Source of the DNA: Pseudoalteromonas phenolica
GTDB taxonomy: Bacteria > Pseudomonadota > Gammaproteobacteria > Enterobacterales > Alteromonadaceae
NCBI RefSeq assembly: GCF_005876835.1
Contig: NZ_PPSW01000016.1
Coordinates: forward strand, 1 to 64,000
Length of the DNA stretch: 64,000 bases
Direction: 5' to 3'
In this document: one piece after another, positions 55,729 through 64,000 of the stretch
How positions within the stretch are numbered: the first letter of the stretch is position 1
Layout: every line of letters starts with the position of its first letter
Notes under the pieces: model-generated
The model's input: the letters and a program-made list of their open reading frames with translations, nothing else
Database searches by the model: none
What the model was told of the DNA's origin: nothing
Made by a program: the position numbers and the translations under genes

Positions 55729-58700
55729 ATGATCAGTACCGAGTCATTTATTGCGACTTTTTCAAGGCGCTACAAACTAGCTCTTTTAGTTATCGTACTG
55801 GCTATTACCACCTCATTTGTCACTTTAAACGAACAGCAAGTAAAGCAGCGAGATAACGCTAAAATTATCAATATTGCGGGCGAGCAACGTATGTTATCAC
55901 AGCGTTTAGCCTTATTTACGCACCGTTTAGAGGCACCAGAAAGAGCGCAGAAAATTCAGCGCATTGCAACTAAACTGTTAGACAATCAGCAATTCTTAAT
56001 AGAAAAACTCACAACAAAAAGTGCCGAAACACAAGCTAAGTTGACTCAACATTTCAAGACCACGCAACTCACCTCACGTTTAGAGCGTTACACCCACCTA
56101 GCGATTGAAGCGTCTAAAAAAAACTCAATGACAGACCTGAGGCAATTCGAGCAGTTTAATAGCGAGCAGCTTTTACTTGATTTAAACCATACCGTTACCT
56201 TGTTTGAACAAGCCAGTCTTGCACAACAATTAACATTACAAAGAATAAACCTAACCCTTTGGGGTCTTTCTCTACTGGTGATTTTATTCTTGGTGTTTGC
56301 GATTTTTAAACCAATGCAACGCTGGTTATCTGAGACCTATCAAAAACTATTGCTAGAAAAAAATCGCGTAAAAGACGTGCAATTTGCAATCAATCAGCAT
56401 GCGGTTGTAATGCGTGTTGATAGCCAAGCGAATCTGCTTTTTTATAACAACAAATTCATCGAACAATATGGCTTCAACAAAAAAGAGCTACTCGGTCAAA
56501 ATGTTAAAAGCTTACATAGCGGCATTCATAGCAAGGCCTTTTATCAAGAGGTAGACAATGCCATTAAGAATCGAAACGTTTGGCAAGGAGAGATTTGCAA
56601 CCAAGCCAAAGATGGCCGACTTTATTGGTTTGATACCAGCATTGTGCCTATCAAACACATTGAGAATGAAGTAGATAGCTCTATCATCATTCAACACGAT
56701 ATCACTGAAAAGAAACGAACTTTAGAGACACTCACACAAATTCATAAGATCACCAGTGATCCGGCGCAGTCTTTAGACGAAAAAATAGAACGCTTACTGT
56801 TGCTAGGTAGAGAGGTGTTTAATTTACCTTTAGCGATTGTCAGTAACATAGACGAAGCTAAGAACACTTATTTAGTCAAATATGCCTCAACCCCTAATGG
56901 GGCTATAACTCCAGGCACAGTCTTCGAATACCAACACTCTTACTGTCTCCATACGCTTAAAGCAAATCATGCCATTGCCTATCATCATGTTGGGCAAAGT
57001 GATATTGCTACGCACCCATGTTATGAAAACTTTTCTTTAGAAAGCTATATAGGCTGTCCACTCGTTGTATCAGGCAAGCGCATTGGCACACTGAACTTTT
57101 CGAGTCCTGAAGTCACCCCACATGCTTTTACACAATCAGACCTCGAAATCGTGCAATTACTCGCCCACTGGATCAGCCATGAGTTTATGCGTGAAGAACA
57201 AGAAAACAAATTGCTTTCACAGCAACAGCTCATGACACAAATGAGTGAACAGGCCAATATAGGGGCTTGGGAAGTCGATTTAGTTGCAGAAAAAGTATAT
57301 TGGTCAGACATGACCAAACAAATACACGAGGTAGAAGCTGATTTTGAACCACAGCTCAGCACGGCAATTAACTTTTATAAGCCAGGGTTCAATCAAGAGC
57401 GTATTTCAGAGCTGGTTGCCCAATCAATGCAAACCGGCGAGCCCTATCAAGAAGAACTGCAAATAATCACAGCCAAGGGCAATGAAGTCTGGGTTGAGGC
57501 CAAAGGGCAAACGGAATTTAGAGACGGGCAGTGTATTCGTATGTTTGGTTCATTCCAAGATATTACCGAGCGGGTCGAAGCGCAAAACAAACTGAAGTTC
57601 AGTAATCAAAGGCTCGAATTTGTCTTAGATTCAACTGGTGTCGGTATTTGGGATTGGGAAATTGACTCAGGTAAGACAACATATAATGAACGCTGGGCCA
57701 ATATTTTAGGTTACAAACTAAAAGAACTTGAACCCACCAACACTTTGACTTGGGTTGACCTTGTTCACCCTGAAGATTTTAAATATTCAGAACATGCACT
57801 GCGAGAACATTGGAACCGAGAGAATGAGCTATATCTGTGCGAAATTCGCATGAAACACAAACTCGGTCACTGGGTCTGGATATTAGACACCGGCCGTGTG
57901 GTTGAGTGGCACATTGATGGCTCGCCAAAACGCATGATTGGTACCCATTTAGATATCAGTGCCTCTAAGCAAGCCGAACAAGAGATCCAAGATAAAAACG
58001 AGCGTATGGCACTGGCCGCCGACTCTGCAGGTATTGGTATTTTCGACTACAACTTAGAGGATGACTCCTTAAGCTGGGATAATTGGATGTTTAAATTGTA
58101 TGGCATTCCGGAGTCTGATTTTTCGGCCGCGTATAACGCATGGGAGCAATCTCTTCACCCTGACGATAAAGTAAAAACAGAAGCATTATTAAGTGACGCG
58201 ATTAAGCATGATAGTAAATTTGACACTCAATTTAGAATTATCTTACCCAATGGCCAAATTCGACACATAAAAGCGTCAGCCATCAACAAAGTCAATGAAC
58301 ACGGTCTAGTTACAAATGTCGTAGGTGTGAACTATGACGTAACAGAACGTGTGCAATACGAACAAGCATTACAACAAGCGAAAACCGCAGCCGAAACCGC
58401 GGTGGTGGCCAAAAATGAATTCTTAGCCAGTATGAGCCATGAGATCAGGACACCAATGAATGGGGTGATTGGTATGCTTGATTTACTCACAAGCAGTGAA
58501 CTTTCGGATGAACAGCAGCACCGAGTCTCAATTGCACAAAGTAGTGCAAACTCACTACTGACCCTTATCAATGACATTCTTGATTTTTCTAAGATTGATG
58601 CAGATAAACTCGAATTAGAAAATATCCCTTTTAATCTTACGACTTTGCTTGGTGAACTGTGCGAGTCATTCGCCATGACCGTCGAAGCTAAGGGGCTAGA

Positions 58701-59994
58701 ACTGATCCTCGACACAACCGAATTACCTAACCAATTGATTGTTAGCGACCCAGGAAGAATTAGGCAAATTCTCACAAATCTAATCGGTAATGCAATTAAA
58801 TTTACCCATAACGGCGAGATTTTAGTTTCAGCTTATTTACAAGGTACTGACTTAAATAACCTAACTCTTATCTTAAAGGTTAAAGATACTGGCATTGGTA
58901 TCGCGCAAGACAAGCAAGTACATGTTTTTGAAACCTTCAGCCAAGCTGACTCCTCTACAACCAGAAACTATGGGGGAACAGGCCTTGGCTTGGCCATTGT
59001 TAAAAAGCTCTGTAATCGTATGAATGGCTCAATCTCTTTACAAAGTACGCTAGGAGATGGCAGTGAGTTTACCTGTTCACTCCAAGTCTCTAGCTGTGAA
59101 AAGAATCACACTAAGGTGCCTGATGTAGACATTTCCTCACTGAATATTTTGGTCGTCGACGACAACGAAACCAATAGAGAAATTATAGACAAGCAATTAT
59201 CGCAATGGGGCGCAAAAGTCACGACCTGCCATAATGGTGAGCAAGCCTTAACCATTTGTAAGAGCCAAACGGGAGCTATGTTTGATATCGCTATTTTAGA
59301 TATGCAAATGCCAAATATGGATGGTGCTCAACTTGCACAACACTTGCAAAGTATCCCTGAGTGCGAGCAGATGCAACTTATCATGATGACCTCTATGCAA
59401 ACCCGAGGTGACGCAAAATATTTTGCCAACTTGGGCTTTAAAGGGTATTTTCCAAAACCCACAACGACACAAGATTTATTAGGTGCACTCAAGATTATCT
59501 CTGATCAGGGAGACTCGTTAGAAAACGCCAAACCGCTTGTCACACATCATTATATTAATGAGTTGCAGCAGACTGATGACGCCCCTGAGATGGCTGACCA
59601 AAGCCCACTCCCACCATTGAACATTTTGCTTGTTGAGGATAATCCTGTGAACCAAATTGTGGCTAAAGGTGTGTTGAAAAGCTTAGGGCTGGAGTGCGAT
59701 TGTGCTGAAAATGGGCAACAAGCTTTAACGCAACTAAAATCACAAGCAACGCCTTATGATGTCATCTTGATGGACATACAAATGCCCGAAATGGATGGTT
59801 TTCAAGCCACACGTCTTATCAGACAGGGTAAAGCGGGTTCACACCATCAATCTACCTATATCATTGCCATGACAGCCAATGCCATGAAAGGCGACAAAGA
59901 AAAGTGCTTAGATGCGGGAATGAACGAATATATTGCTAAGCCTATTAATCTTGAAGCACTGAGAAGCCAACTCTTAACTAGCCTAAAAAACTAA
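55729..59994 (+). CDS. Large multi-PAS/GAF hybrid sensor histidine kinase with two receivers
   Basis: About 1,422 residues from the ATG at 55729, preferred over the GTG at 55720 because AAGGG stands at better spacing. Layout: transmembrane helix, periplasmic helical sensor with the PilJ/NarX-like AGEQRMLSQRL motif (~45-180), second helix (~183-200), PAS (~220-340), GAF (~345-490), three further PAS domains (~505-630, 635-755, 760-880), HisKA with SMSHEIRTPMNGV (His904), ATPase (NAIKFTHNG, GGTGLGLAIVKKL), receiver 1 with Asp1191 (LDMQMPNMDG) and receiver 2 with Asp1349 (MDIQMPEMDG). No Hpt domain is seen. The type IV pili/NarX-like sensor motif suggests a nitrate- or surface-type signal at most; the actual signal is unknown. 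Confidence 0.93.
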   Translation: MISTESFIATFSRRYKLALLVIVLAITTSFVTLNEQQVKQRDNAKIINIAGEQRMLSQRLALFTHRLEAPERAQKIQRIATKLLDNQQFLIEKLTTKSAETQAKLTQHFKTTQLTSRLERYTHLAIEASKKNSMTDLRQFEQFNSEQLLLDLNHTVTLFEQASLAQQLTLQRINLTLWGLSLLVILFLVFAIFKPMQRWLSETYQKLLLEKNRVKDVQFAINQHAVVMRVDSQANLLFYNNKFIEQYGFNKKELLGQNVKSLHSGIHSKAFYQEVDNAIKNRNVWQGEICNQAKDGRLYWFDTSIVPIKHIENEVDSSIIIQHDITEKKRTLETLTQIHKITSDPAQSLDEKIERLLLLGREVFNLPLAIVSNIDEAKNTYLVKYASTPNGAITPGTVFEYQHSYCLHTLKANHAIAYHHVGQSDIATHPCYENFSLESYIGCPLVVSGKRIGTLNFSSPEVTPHAFTQSDLEIVQLLAHWISHEFMREEQENKLLSQQQLMTQMSEQANIGAWEVDLVAEKVYWSDMTKQIHEVEADFEPQLSTAINFYKPGFNQERISELVAQSMQTGEPYQEELQIITAKGNEVWVEAKGQTEFRDGQCIRMFGSFQDITERVEAQNKLKFSNQRLEFVLDSTGVGIWDWEIDSGKTTYNERWANILGYKLKELEPTNTLTWVDLVHPEDFKYSEHALREHWNRENELYLCEIRMKHKLGHWVWILDTGRVVEWHIDGSPKRMIGTHLDISASKQAEQEIQDKNERMALAADSAGIGIFDYNLEDDSLSWDNWMFKLYGIPESDFSAAYNAWEQSLHPDDKVKTEALLSDAIKHDSKFDTQFRIILPNGQIRHIKASAINKVNEHGLVTNVVGVNYDVTERVQYEQALQQAKTAAETAVVAKNEFLASMSHEIRTPMNGVIGMLDLLTSSELSDEQQHRVSIAQSSANSLLTLINDILDFSKIDADKLELENIPFNLTTLLGELCESFAMTVEAKGLELILDTTELPNQLIVSDPGRIRQILTNLIGNAIKFTHNGEILVSAYLQGTDLNNLTLILKVKDTGIGIAQDKQVHVFETFSQADSSTTRNYGGTGLGLAIVKKLCNRMNGSISLQSTLGDGSEFTCSLQVSSCEKNHTKVPDVDISSLNILVVDDNETNREIIDKQLSQWGAKVTTCHNGEQALTICKSQTGAMFDIAILDMQMPNMDGAQLAQHLQSIPECEQMQLIMMTSMQTRGDAKYFANLGFKGYFPKPTTTQDLLGALKIISDQGDSLENAKPLVTHHYINELQQTDDAPEMADQSPLPPLNILLVEDNPVNQIVAKGVLKSLGLECDCAENGQQALTQLKSQATPYDVILMDIQMPEMDGFQATRLIRQGKAGSHHQSTYIIAMTANAMKGDKEKCLDAGMNEYIAKPINLEALRSQLLTSLKN

Positions 59995-60013
59995 TTGTCG
60001 GAATATATTAATA

Positions 60014-60044
60014 TAATAACGCCCACGTAATGTGGCCGTTATTA
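60014..60044. terminator. Hairpin between convergent kinase and maoP-like genes
   Basis: TAATAACG and CGTTATTA form an 8-bp stem extended, after a single C-C mismatch, by CCAC/GTGG around a GTAAT loop. It lies between two converging genes. The flanks are only moderately T-rich, so the terminator role is probable but not certain. Confidence 0.6.
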
Positions 60045-60053
60045 CTAAAGATT

Positions 60054-60398
60054 TTATTCGGAAAAGCTATATTCATTTCCATTATCGTGAAATGTCCGAC
60101 CACTACTTTTTGAAAAACTATGACACACCTTTTGCTTATCTATCACTTTCAAATACTTTTTCCATAGCTTTGTAGCATATAAAGAGCATTCACCTATTTG
60201 ACTGAGCTGTTCGACAAATACTTGCTCTTCTTCATTTTCAGGCAATAAACTTTGGTCAGCTAATCCACTTAACGTTTTTCCATATACCTCTAATGCATCA
60301 GCTTCTTTTAGAGTGAAATGCCCACTTCTTGCTAATCCATGAGTAAACATCTGATGACCATAGAATAACGTTTTACCTTTTCGAATCGTCGTATTCAT
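60054..60398 (-). CDS. MaoP/YifE-like DUF413 protein
   Basis: A 114-residue protein of the DUF413 family. The signature YGHQMFTHGLARSGHFTLKEADALEVYG corresponds to the MaoP/YifE core (FSRHGDFTIKEAQLLERHG in E. coli, from memory; quoted in part), and the later EEEQVFVEQL and LWKKYLKVIDKQK match its C-terminal half. MaoP of E. coli acts with the maoS site in Ori macrodomain organisation. Whether this homologue has that role or is a paralogue is not known. It converges on the large kinase. Confidence 0.83.
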   Translation of the reverse strand: MNTTIRKGKTLFYGHQMFTHGLARSGHFTLKEADALEVYGKTLSGLADQSLLPENEEEQVFVEQLSQIGECSLYATKLWKKYLKVIDKQKVCHSFSKSSGRTFHDNGNEYSFSE

Positions 60399-60667
60399 AT
60401 TTCCCCCTATTGGTTAGTCATACAACGGTAGATAAAATAAAATACAGCGCTTTATCTATACTCTGCTTTTATGAAAGAAGTATTTCATTTCTTAAAAATT
60501 ACAAACCGCGAATATAGCCCAGCACATAAACTATTCTTTGAACTTTAAAATTAGAGTTTTAAAATTCCCCACACTCTTGTGATAAATTTGTGAATAATTA
60601 GCCATAGTTTCGCGATAACTGTCTTGCAAACTAGATTTGTGTTTAACAAAACTATAAAGAGCAAGAC

Positions 60668-61372
60668 ATGAACAAAGCAACAAGTGCACTCATCGCAGGA
60701 CTAACATTAATGGCAGGCGGTACAGCAATGGCCGCTGATGTAGAAGTAAAAGTTACCAACCTCACACAAGGTATTTATTTCACCCCGCTCCTTGTCGCAG
60801 CACACAGCAGTGACGCACACCTTTACCAAATTGGCAGTAAAGCGTCTGAGCCATTACAAGCAATGGCTGAAGGCGGTGATATTTCAGGTCTTGCAGATGT
60901 GCTGTCAGGTATCGATGCAAGCGCTGCAGCAAACCCAGCTGAAGGGTTATTAGCACCTACCGCATCCACTATGGCGATGGTTGAAAGTTCTGAAACTAAT
61001 TCAACCCTGTCTATTGTCGCCATGATGTTACCAACCAACGATGGCTTTGTAGGCCTGGATGCATGGCCTATTCCAACCGAAGCAGGCACATATCATATCT
61101 ACCTAAATGCTTATGATGCAGGCACAGAAGCAAACAACGAGCTGGTTGTTGATGGTTCTGGTGCACCTGGCTCATTGGGTATTCCAGCCTCTCCGGGTAT
61201 GGCTCCTGGTACGCAAGGCAGTGGTGTCACCAGTGAAGAAACCAACATGATGGTACATATTCACCGCGGGAATTTAGGTGATGACGAAGCAACAGGTGGT
61301 AAAAGCGATTTACACAATACAGTACACCGTTGGTTAAACCCAGTAGCTAAAGTGACTGTAACAGTAAAGTAA
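60668..61372 (+). CDS. Secreted Spondin_N-domain protein
   Basis: A 234-residue exported protein with a signal peptide ending AMA (TSALIAGLTLMAGGTAMA). The mature part is a single Spondin_N-like beta-sandwich domain: VTNLTQGIYFTPLLVAAH, QIGSKAS, MAEGGDISGL, IVAMMLPTNDGFVGLDAW and YDAGTEANNE, with YDAGT being the characteristic motif, and a C-terminal HRWLNPVAKVTVTVK. In animals spondin N domains act in extracellular adhesion; the bacterial function is unknown. It is 10 bp from a paralogous lipoprotein gene, so they form one operon. Confidence 0.88.
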   Translation: MNKATSALIAGLTLMAGGTAMAADVEVKVTNLTQGIYFTPLLVAAHSSDAHLYQIGSKASEPLQAMAEGGDISGLADVLSGIDASAAANPAEGLLAPTASTMAMVESSETNSTLSIVAMMLPTNDGFVGLDAWPIPTEAGTYHIYLNAYDAGTEANNELVVDGSGAPGSLGIPASPGMAPGTQGSGVTSEETNMMVHIHRGNLGDDEATGGKSDLHNTVHRWLNPVAKVTVTVK

Positions 61373-61382
61373 GGGGCCTAAC

Positions 61383-62093
61383 ATGAAAGCACTCAAAATA
61401 TGTGCGCCTGTATTTGCAGGCCTATTACTCGCAGGTTGTGGCAGTGACGACAATGATGTGATGCTAGAAACACCTACGCCAACGCCACCAGCAGCAGAAG
61501 AAATTATGCTAAAAGTGACAGCAGTTAACCTCACTAACGGACAGCCACTTTCTCCTATAGGTATTGCACTACATAAAGAAGGACAATTTTGGCAAATCGG
61601 TGAGGCGGCCAGCGCCGAATTAGAAACCTTAGCTGAAGGAGGAGATAATTCCGGGCTACTCGGATTAGATGTGGTCATGATGTCGAGTTCAGCAGATGCC
61701 CCACTTGCACCTGGTGCAAGCCAAGAGTTAATGCTCACTACCGAAAGCCTTGAAGACTATAAATTGTCTGTAATTACCATGATGGTGAATACAAATGATG
61801 GGTTTACCGGTCTTAATGCTATGGACGTATCAAACCTAGCAGAAGGCGACAGTATTTCTATGCGTACCCATGCGTATGATGCAGGTACCGAAGCAAATAC
61901 TGAAGCACAAGGCACTATTCCTGGTCCTGCAGATGGCGGAGAAGGCTTCAATAGTGCCCGAGAAGCCATGGATAAGGTCGCAATGCATCCTGGCGTTGTT
62001 GGTAATGATGACGGGCTCTCTAGCTCAGTGTTAGATAGCACGCATAAATTCGATAACCCACTGATGATGGTCACAATAACAAGAATGAAATAG
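61383..62093 (+). CDS. Spondin_N-domain lipoprotein
   Basis: A 236-residue lipoprotein (lipobox LLAGC, cysteine 19) with an Asp/Pro/Thr-rich linker (TPTPTPPAAEE) and a Spondin_N-like domain sharing motifs with the previous gene: VTAVNLTNGQPLSPIGIALH, QIGEAAS, LAEGGDNSGL, VITMMVNTNDGFTGLNAM and YDAGTEANTE. The two are paralogues, one soluble and one membrane-anchored. It is followed by two stem-loops and the two-component genes. AAGGGG stands before its ATG. Confidence 0.88.
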   Translation: MKALKICAPVFAGLLLAGCGSDDNDVMLETPTPTPPAAEEIMLKVTAVNLTNGQPLSPIGIALHKEGQFWQIGEAASAELETLAEGGDNSGLLGLDVVMMSSSADAPLAPGASQELMLTTESLEDYKLSVITMMVNTNDGFTGLNAMDVSNLAEGDSISMRTHAYDAGTEANTEAQGTIPGPADGGEGFNSAREAMDKVAMHPGVVGNDDGLSSSVLDSTHKFDNPLMMVTITRMK

Positions 62094-62100
62094 GCCCTAC

Positions 62101-62129
62101 ATGCCCATTACACGGCGTGTAATGGGCAT
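62101..62129 (+). other. Perfect 13-bp stem-loop after the spondin genes
   Basis: ATGCCCATTACAC-GGC-GTGTAATGGGCAT: a perfect 13-bp inverted repeat with a 3-nt centre, 8 bp past the spondin lipoprotein stop. No T-run follows, so it is not a typical Rho-independent terminator. It may be an RNA stability or processing hairpin, or an operator. Confidence 0.8.
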
Positions 62130-62132
62130 TGC

Positions 62133-62170
62133 AAAGTAAATCACAGCTTATTAGAGCTGAGATTTACTTT
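62133..62170 (+). other. Second stem-loop in the leader of the response-regulator gene
   Basis: AAAGTAAATC and GATTTACTTT form a perfect 10-bp outer stem, and CAGCT/AGCTG form an inner 5-bp stem with one A-A mismatch between them. The foot lies directly before the ribosome site AAGAGGG (62171-62177) of the OmpR-type gene, so it could affect translation or transcript stability. Confidence 0.75.
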
Positions 62171-62184
62171 AAGAGGGTTGAAAT

Positions 62185-62919
62185 ATGCAGCATAAAGTAT
62201 TGGTCGTTGAAGACGATCTCGATATTGCAGGGTTAGTTCAAGTGCATTTAAAAGAATTGGCACTTGATGTGGAGCACGTAAGCGATGGGGAAAGCGCCAT
62301 GGCAAAATTAATGCAAGACCACTTCGACATCGTGCTACTCGATATTATGTTGCCTGGCATGGACGGTCTTAGTGTTTGCCGAGAGATCAAATCTCTATTT
62401 CCTCATATCAGCGTGGTATTACTGACCTCTAAAAGCAGTGAGATGGACAGAGTAATTGGCCTAGAGATTGGTGCCGATGACTATATTTGTAAACCTTTTA
62501 GCTATCGAGAATTCCAAGCAAGGATCAAAGCACAGATCCGCCATATAAAATTGCTCAAAATGCAGCAACAGCCAACTGATACAATCGCAACAGCGCCAAC
62601 TGCCTTGATGTTAGGCACGCTGCAAATAGATACCGGAGGTCATGAAGTCTTTATCAATGATCAACTTATTGACCTCACCGCAACCGAATTTGATCTGATC
62701 CACTTCTTTGCCAAACACCCCAATCAAGTATTTTCACGTGCCCAATTACTCGAATCAGTTTGGGGTTATGACCACTCAGGTTACGAACATACCGTTAATT
62801 CACACATAAACCGTCTACGCAGTAAGTTAGGTAACTTATGCCAACAAGACATTATCGAAACCGTGTGGGGGGTGGGTTACAAACTTAACGCCAAATCATT
62901 GCAACAGGCATCATTATGA
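62185..62919 (+). CDS. OmpR/PhoB-family response regulator
   Basis: A 244-residue regulator: receiver domain (1-120) with phosphoacceptor Asp53 (VLLDIMLPGMDG), Thr/Ser in LLTSKSSE and Lys in ICKPFSYRE, a linker of ~30 residues, then a winged-helix trans_reg_C domain (LTATEFDLIHFFAKHPNQVFSRAQLLESVWGY quoted in part, and TVNSHINRLRSKL). It overlaps the kinase gene by 4 bp (ATGA). It lies behind the two Spondin_N genes, and its leader is a stable stem-loop. The targets are unknown; the upstream operon is a plausible one. Confidence 0.95.
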   Translation: MQHKVLVVEDDLDIAGLVQVHLKELALDVEHVSDGESAMAKLMQDHFDIVLLDIMLPGMDGLSVCREIKSLFPHISVVLLTSKSSEMDRVIGLEIGADDYICKPFSYREFQARIKAQIRHIKLLKMQQQPTDTIATAPTALMLGTLQIDTGGHEVFINDQLIDLTATEFDLIHFFAKHPNQVFSRAQLLESVWGYDHSGYEHTVNSHINRLRSKLGNLCQQDIIETVWGVGYKLNAKSLQQASL

Positions 62920-64000
62920 TCCAATCTCTTTATCAGCGCCTCAGTCTGACCATTTCAACGGTGCTTTTCATCATACTCATTTCGTTTGTGACTTGGACAC
63001 AATGTGTGTCTGAAGTGTCTCGATCTCAAGCTGAGCAAAAACTACATTTAGGCCTTGCAGAGCACCTCGCCAATGACAACCCCTTGCTAAAACAAGGCGT
63101 TTACGACTATAAGGCCCTTGAAAGCCTATTTCATACCTTAATGGTACTGGGCCCGTCTTTTGAATTTTACTTTGTCGATCCTAGCGGTAAATTAGTCACC
63201 TACTCCGCTAAACCTGGTGATGTTAAAAAGCAAAGTGTCGATTTACGCCCTTTGTTACAGTTGATAGAAGAGCCACACAACTTGCCAATTTTTGGCGATG
63301 ACCCGCGCAGTTTTGATCAACAAAAAATCTTCTCTGTTGCACCGGTTTATAACAACGACACGCTTCAGGGGTATTTATATGTGATTATTGGCTCTTCAGC
63401 CTATGACTCTATTTTTACCCAGATCAGTAGTTCAGATCATTTATTTCAACATTCTGCTGGTTTGTTGATCTTAGTGATCATTTTACTATTCGTAGCGGTG
63501 TTATTGTTTCGCTATATCACTTCGCCTCTTAAACAACTTGGCGACTTTATTCACAAAGCAGAAGAGGCTAAATTCAATTTAACTGAGTTGACTATGCCCC
63601 AGTGGTCAAACTCTGATAACGAAGTCCACCAGCTTGGCAACAGCGTTAATCAAATGCTGGTGACCATTAATCAGCAGATGGCACAACTCACAGAACTCGA
63701 CTCACAACGCCGTCAATTATTGGCCCACCTCTCTCATGATTTGCGTACTCCGCTTGCTTCATTGCAAGGGTACTTAGAGTTAATTGAAAAGCAGCATGCT
63801 AAGCCCGAGCAACAGATGCATTACCTTCAAGTTGCGCTGAAGAATTGCACCCAATTGAAAAGCTTAATCGACCAAATATTCGAGCTTGCACACCTTGAAT
63901 CTGGTCATGCCAATGTACAATTTGAAGTGTTTAATTTAGGTGAGTTGATTTATGACATTCTGGCAAAGTTCGCGTTAAAAACTGAGCAAGCCAATATTAC
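62916..64000 (+). CDS. Sensor histidine kinase, 3' end beyond the window
   Basis: The frame is open from ATG 62916 (overlapping the regulator stop by 4 bp) to the window edge, 361 codons. Layout: transmembrane helix (~12-28, TISTVLFIILISFVTW), periplasmic sensor (~30-175), second helix (~185-205, SAGLLILVIILLFVAVLLF), HAMP (RYITSPLKQLGDFIHKAEEA), HisKA with LAHLSHDLRTPLASL (His274). The ATPase domain is cut off. It is the cognate kinase of the OmpR-type regulator by position; its signal is unknown. Confidence 0.93.
   Translation, partial: MIQSLYQRLSLTISTVLFIILISFVTWTQCVSEVSRSQAEQKLHLGLAEHLANDNPLLKQGVYDYKALESLFHTLMVLGPSFEFYFVDPSGKLVTYSAKPGDVKKQSVDLRPLLQLIEEPHNLPIFGDDPRSFDQQKIFSVAPVYNNDTLQGYLYVIIGSSAYDSIFTQISSSDHLFQHSAGLLILVIILLFVAVLLFRYITSPLKQLGDFIHKAEEAKFNLTELTMPQWSNSDNEVHQLGNSVNQMLVTINQQMAQLTELDSQRRQLLAHLSHDLRTPLASLQGYLELIEKQHAKPEQQMHYLQVALKNCTQLKSLIDQIFELAHLESGHANVQFEVFNLGELIYDILAKFALKTEQANI

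Noticed and set aside
1..64000. rRNA, tRNA, insertion sequences, prophage or attachment sites
   Set aside because: I looked for transposase motifs, tRNA-like sequences, target duplications and phage genes and recognised none.

Overview
The window reads as chromosomal DNA of a marine gammaproteobacterium of the order Alteromonadales, most likely Pseudoalteromonas or a close relative. This is inferred from gene content and order: a complete mra/dcw cell-wall and division cluster followed by lpxC, secA and mutT; a GlcNAc-use pair (FucP-family permease and GH20 hexosaminidase) with NagR-like operators; the EF-P/EpmA/EpmB set; many hybrid sensor kinases; moderate-to-low GC. No rRNA, tRNA, IS element, prophage or CRISPR array was recognised.

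Layout. 1-7014 (minus) is one very long open frame, cut by the left edge. It encodes an exported protein with a signal peptide, about ten DUF11-type domains, then at least eight SdrD-B/Cna-B-like repeats, the last three being near-identical 378-bp units. 7335-11366 (minus) holds a hybrid histidine kinase and a DesK/DesR-type two-component pair. 11475-14347 (plus) holds a DMT exporter, a glycerophosphodiesterase and a minimal chemoreceptor. 14370-17053 is the EF-P beta-lysylation module (efp and epmA on minus, epmB divergent). 17056-19914 carries a small YjfB-like protein, a short PriC-like protein and the radical-SAM protein YgiQ. 20126-24208 is the chitin/GlcNAc pair. 24548-29502 holds mutT, secA, a divergent DciA-like gene and lpxC.

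29587-46278 (minus) is the cell-wall and division cluster in the classic order mraZ-rsmH-ftsL-ftsI-murE-murF-mraY-murD-ftsW-murG-murC-ddlB-ftsQ-ftsA-ftsZ. Genes from rsmH to ftsA overlap or abut, which implies strong translational coupling. It is driven by a visible sigma70-type promoter with three 10-bp-spaced GTGG repeats just downstream, matching the known MraZ operator. The products make UDP-MurNAc-pentapeptide and lipid II, then polymerise and crosslink it at the septum under FtsZ and FtsA.

The right part (46657-64000) is rich in signalling: a PAS-GGDEF-EAL protein, a MASE1-CHASE hybrid kinase, a DUF885 lipoprotein, an alpha/beta hydrolase translationally coupled to a TetR regulator behind a long palindrome, a 1,422-residue multi-PAS hybrid kinase, a MaoP/DUF413 protein, and finally two secreted Spondin_N-like proteins followed by an OmpR-type regulator and its kinase (cut by the right edge). 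The spondin pair with the two-component system and the two stem-loops between them are the least-described elements here. The giant repeat protein is the most variable.
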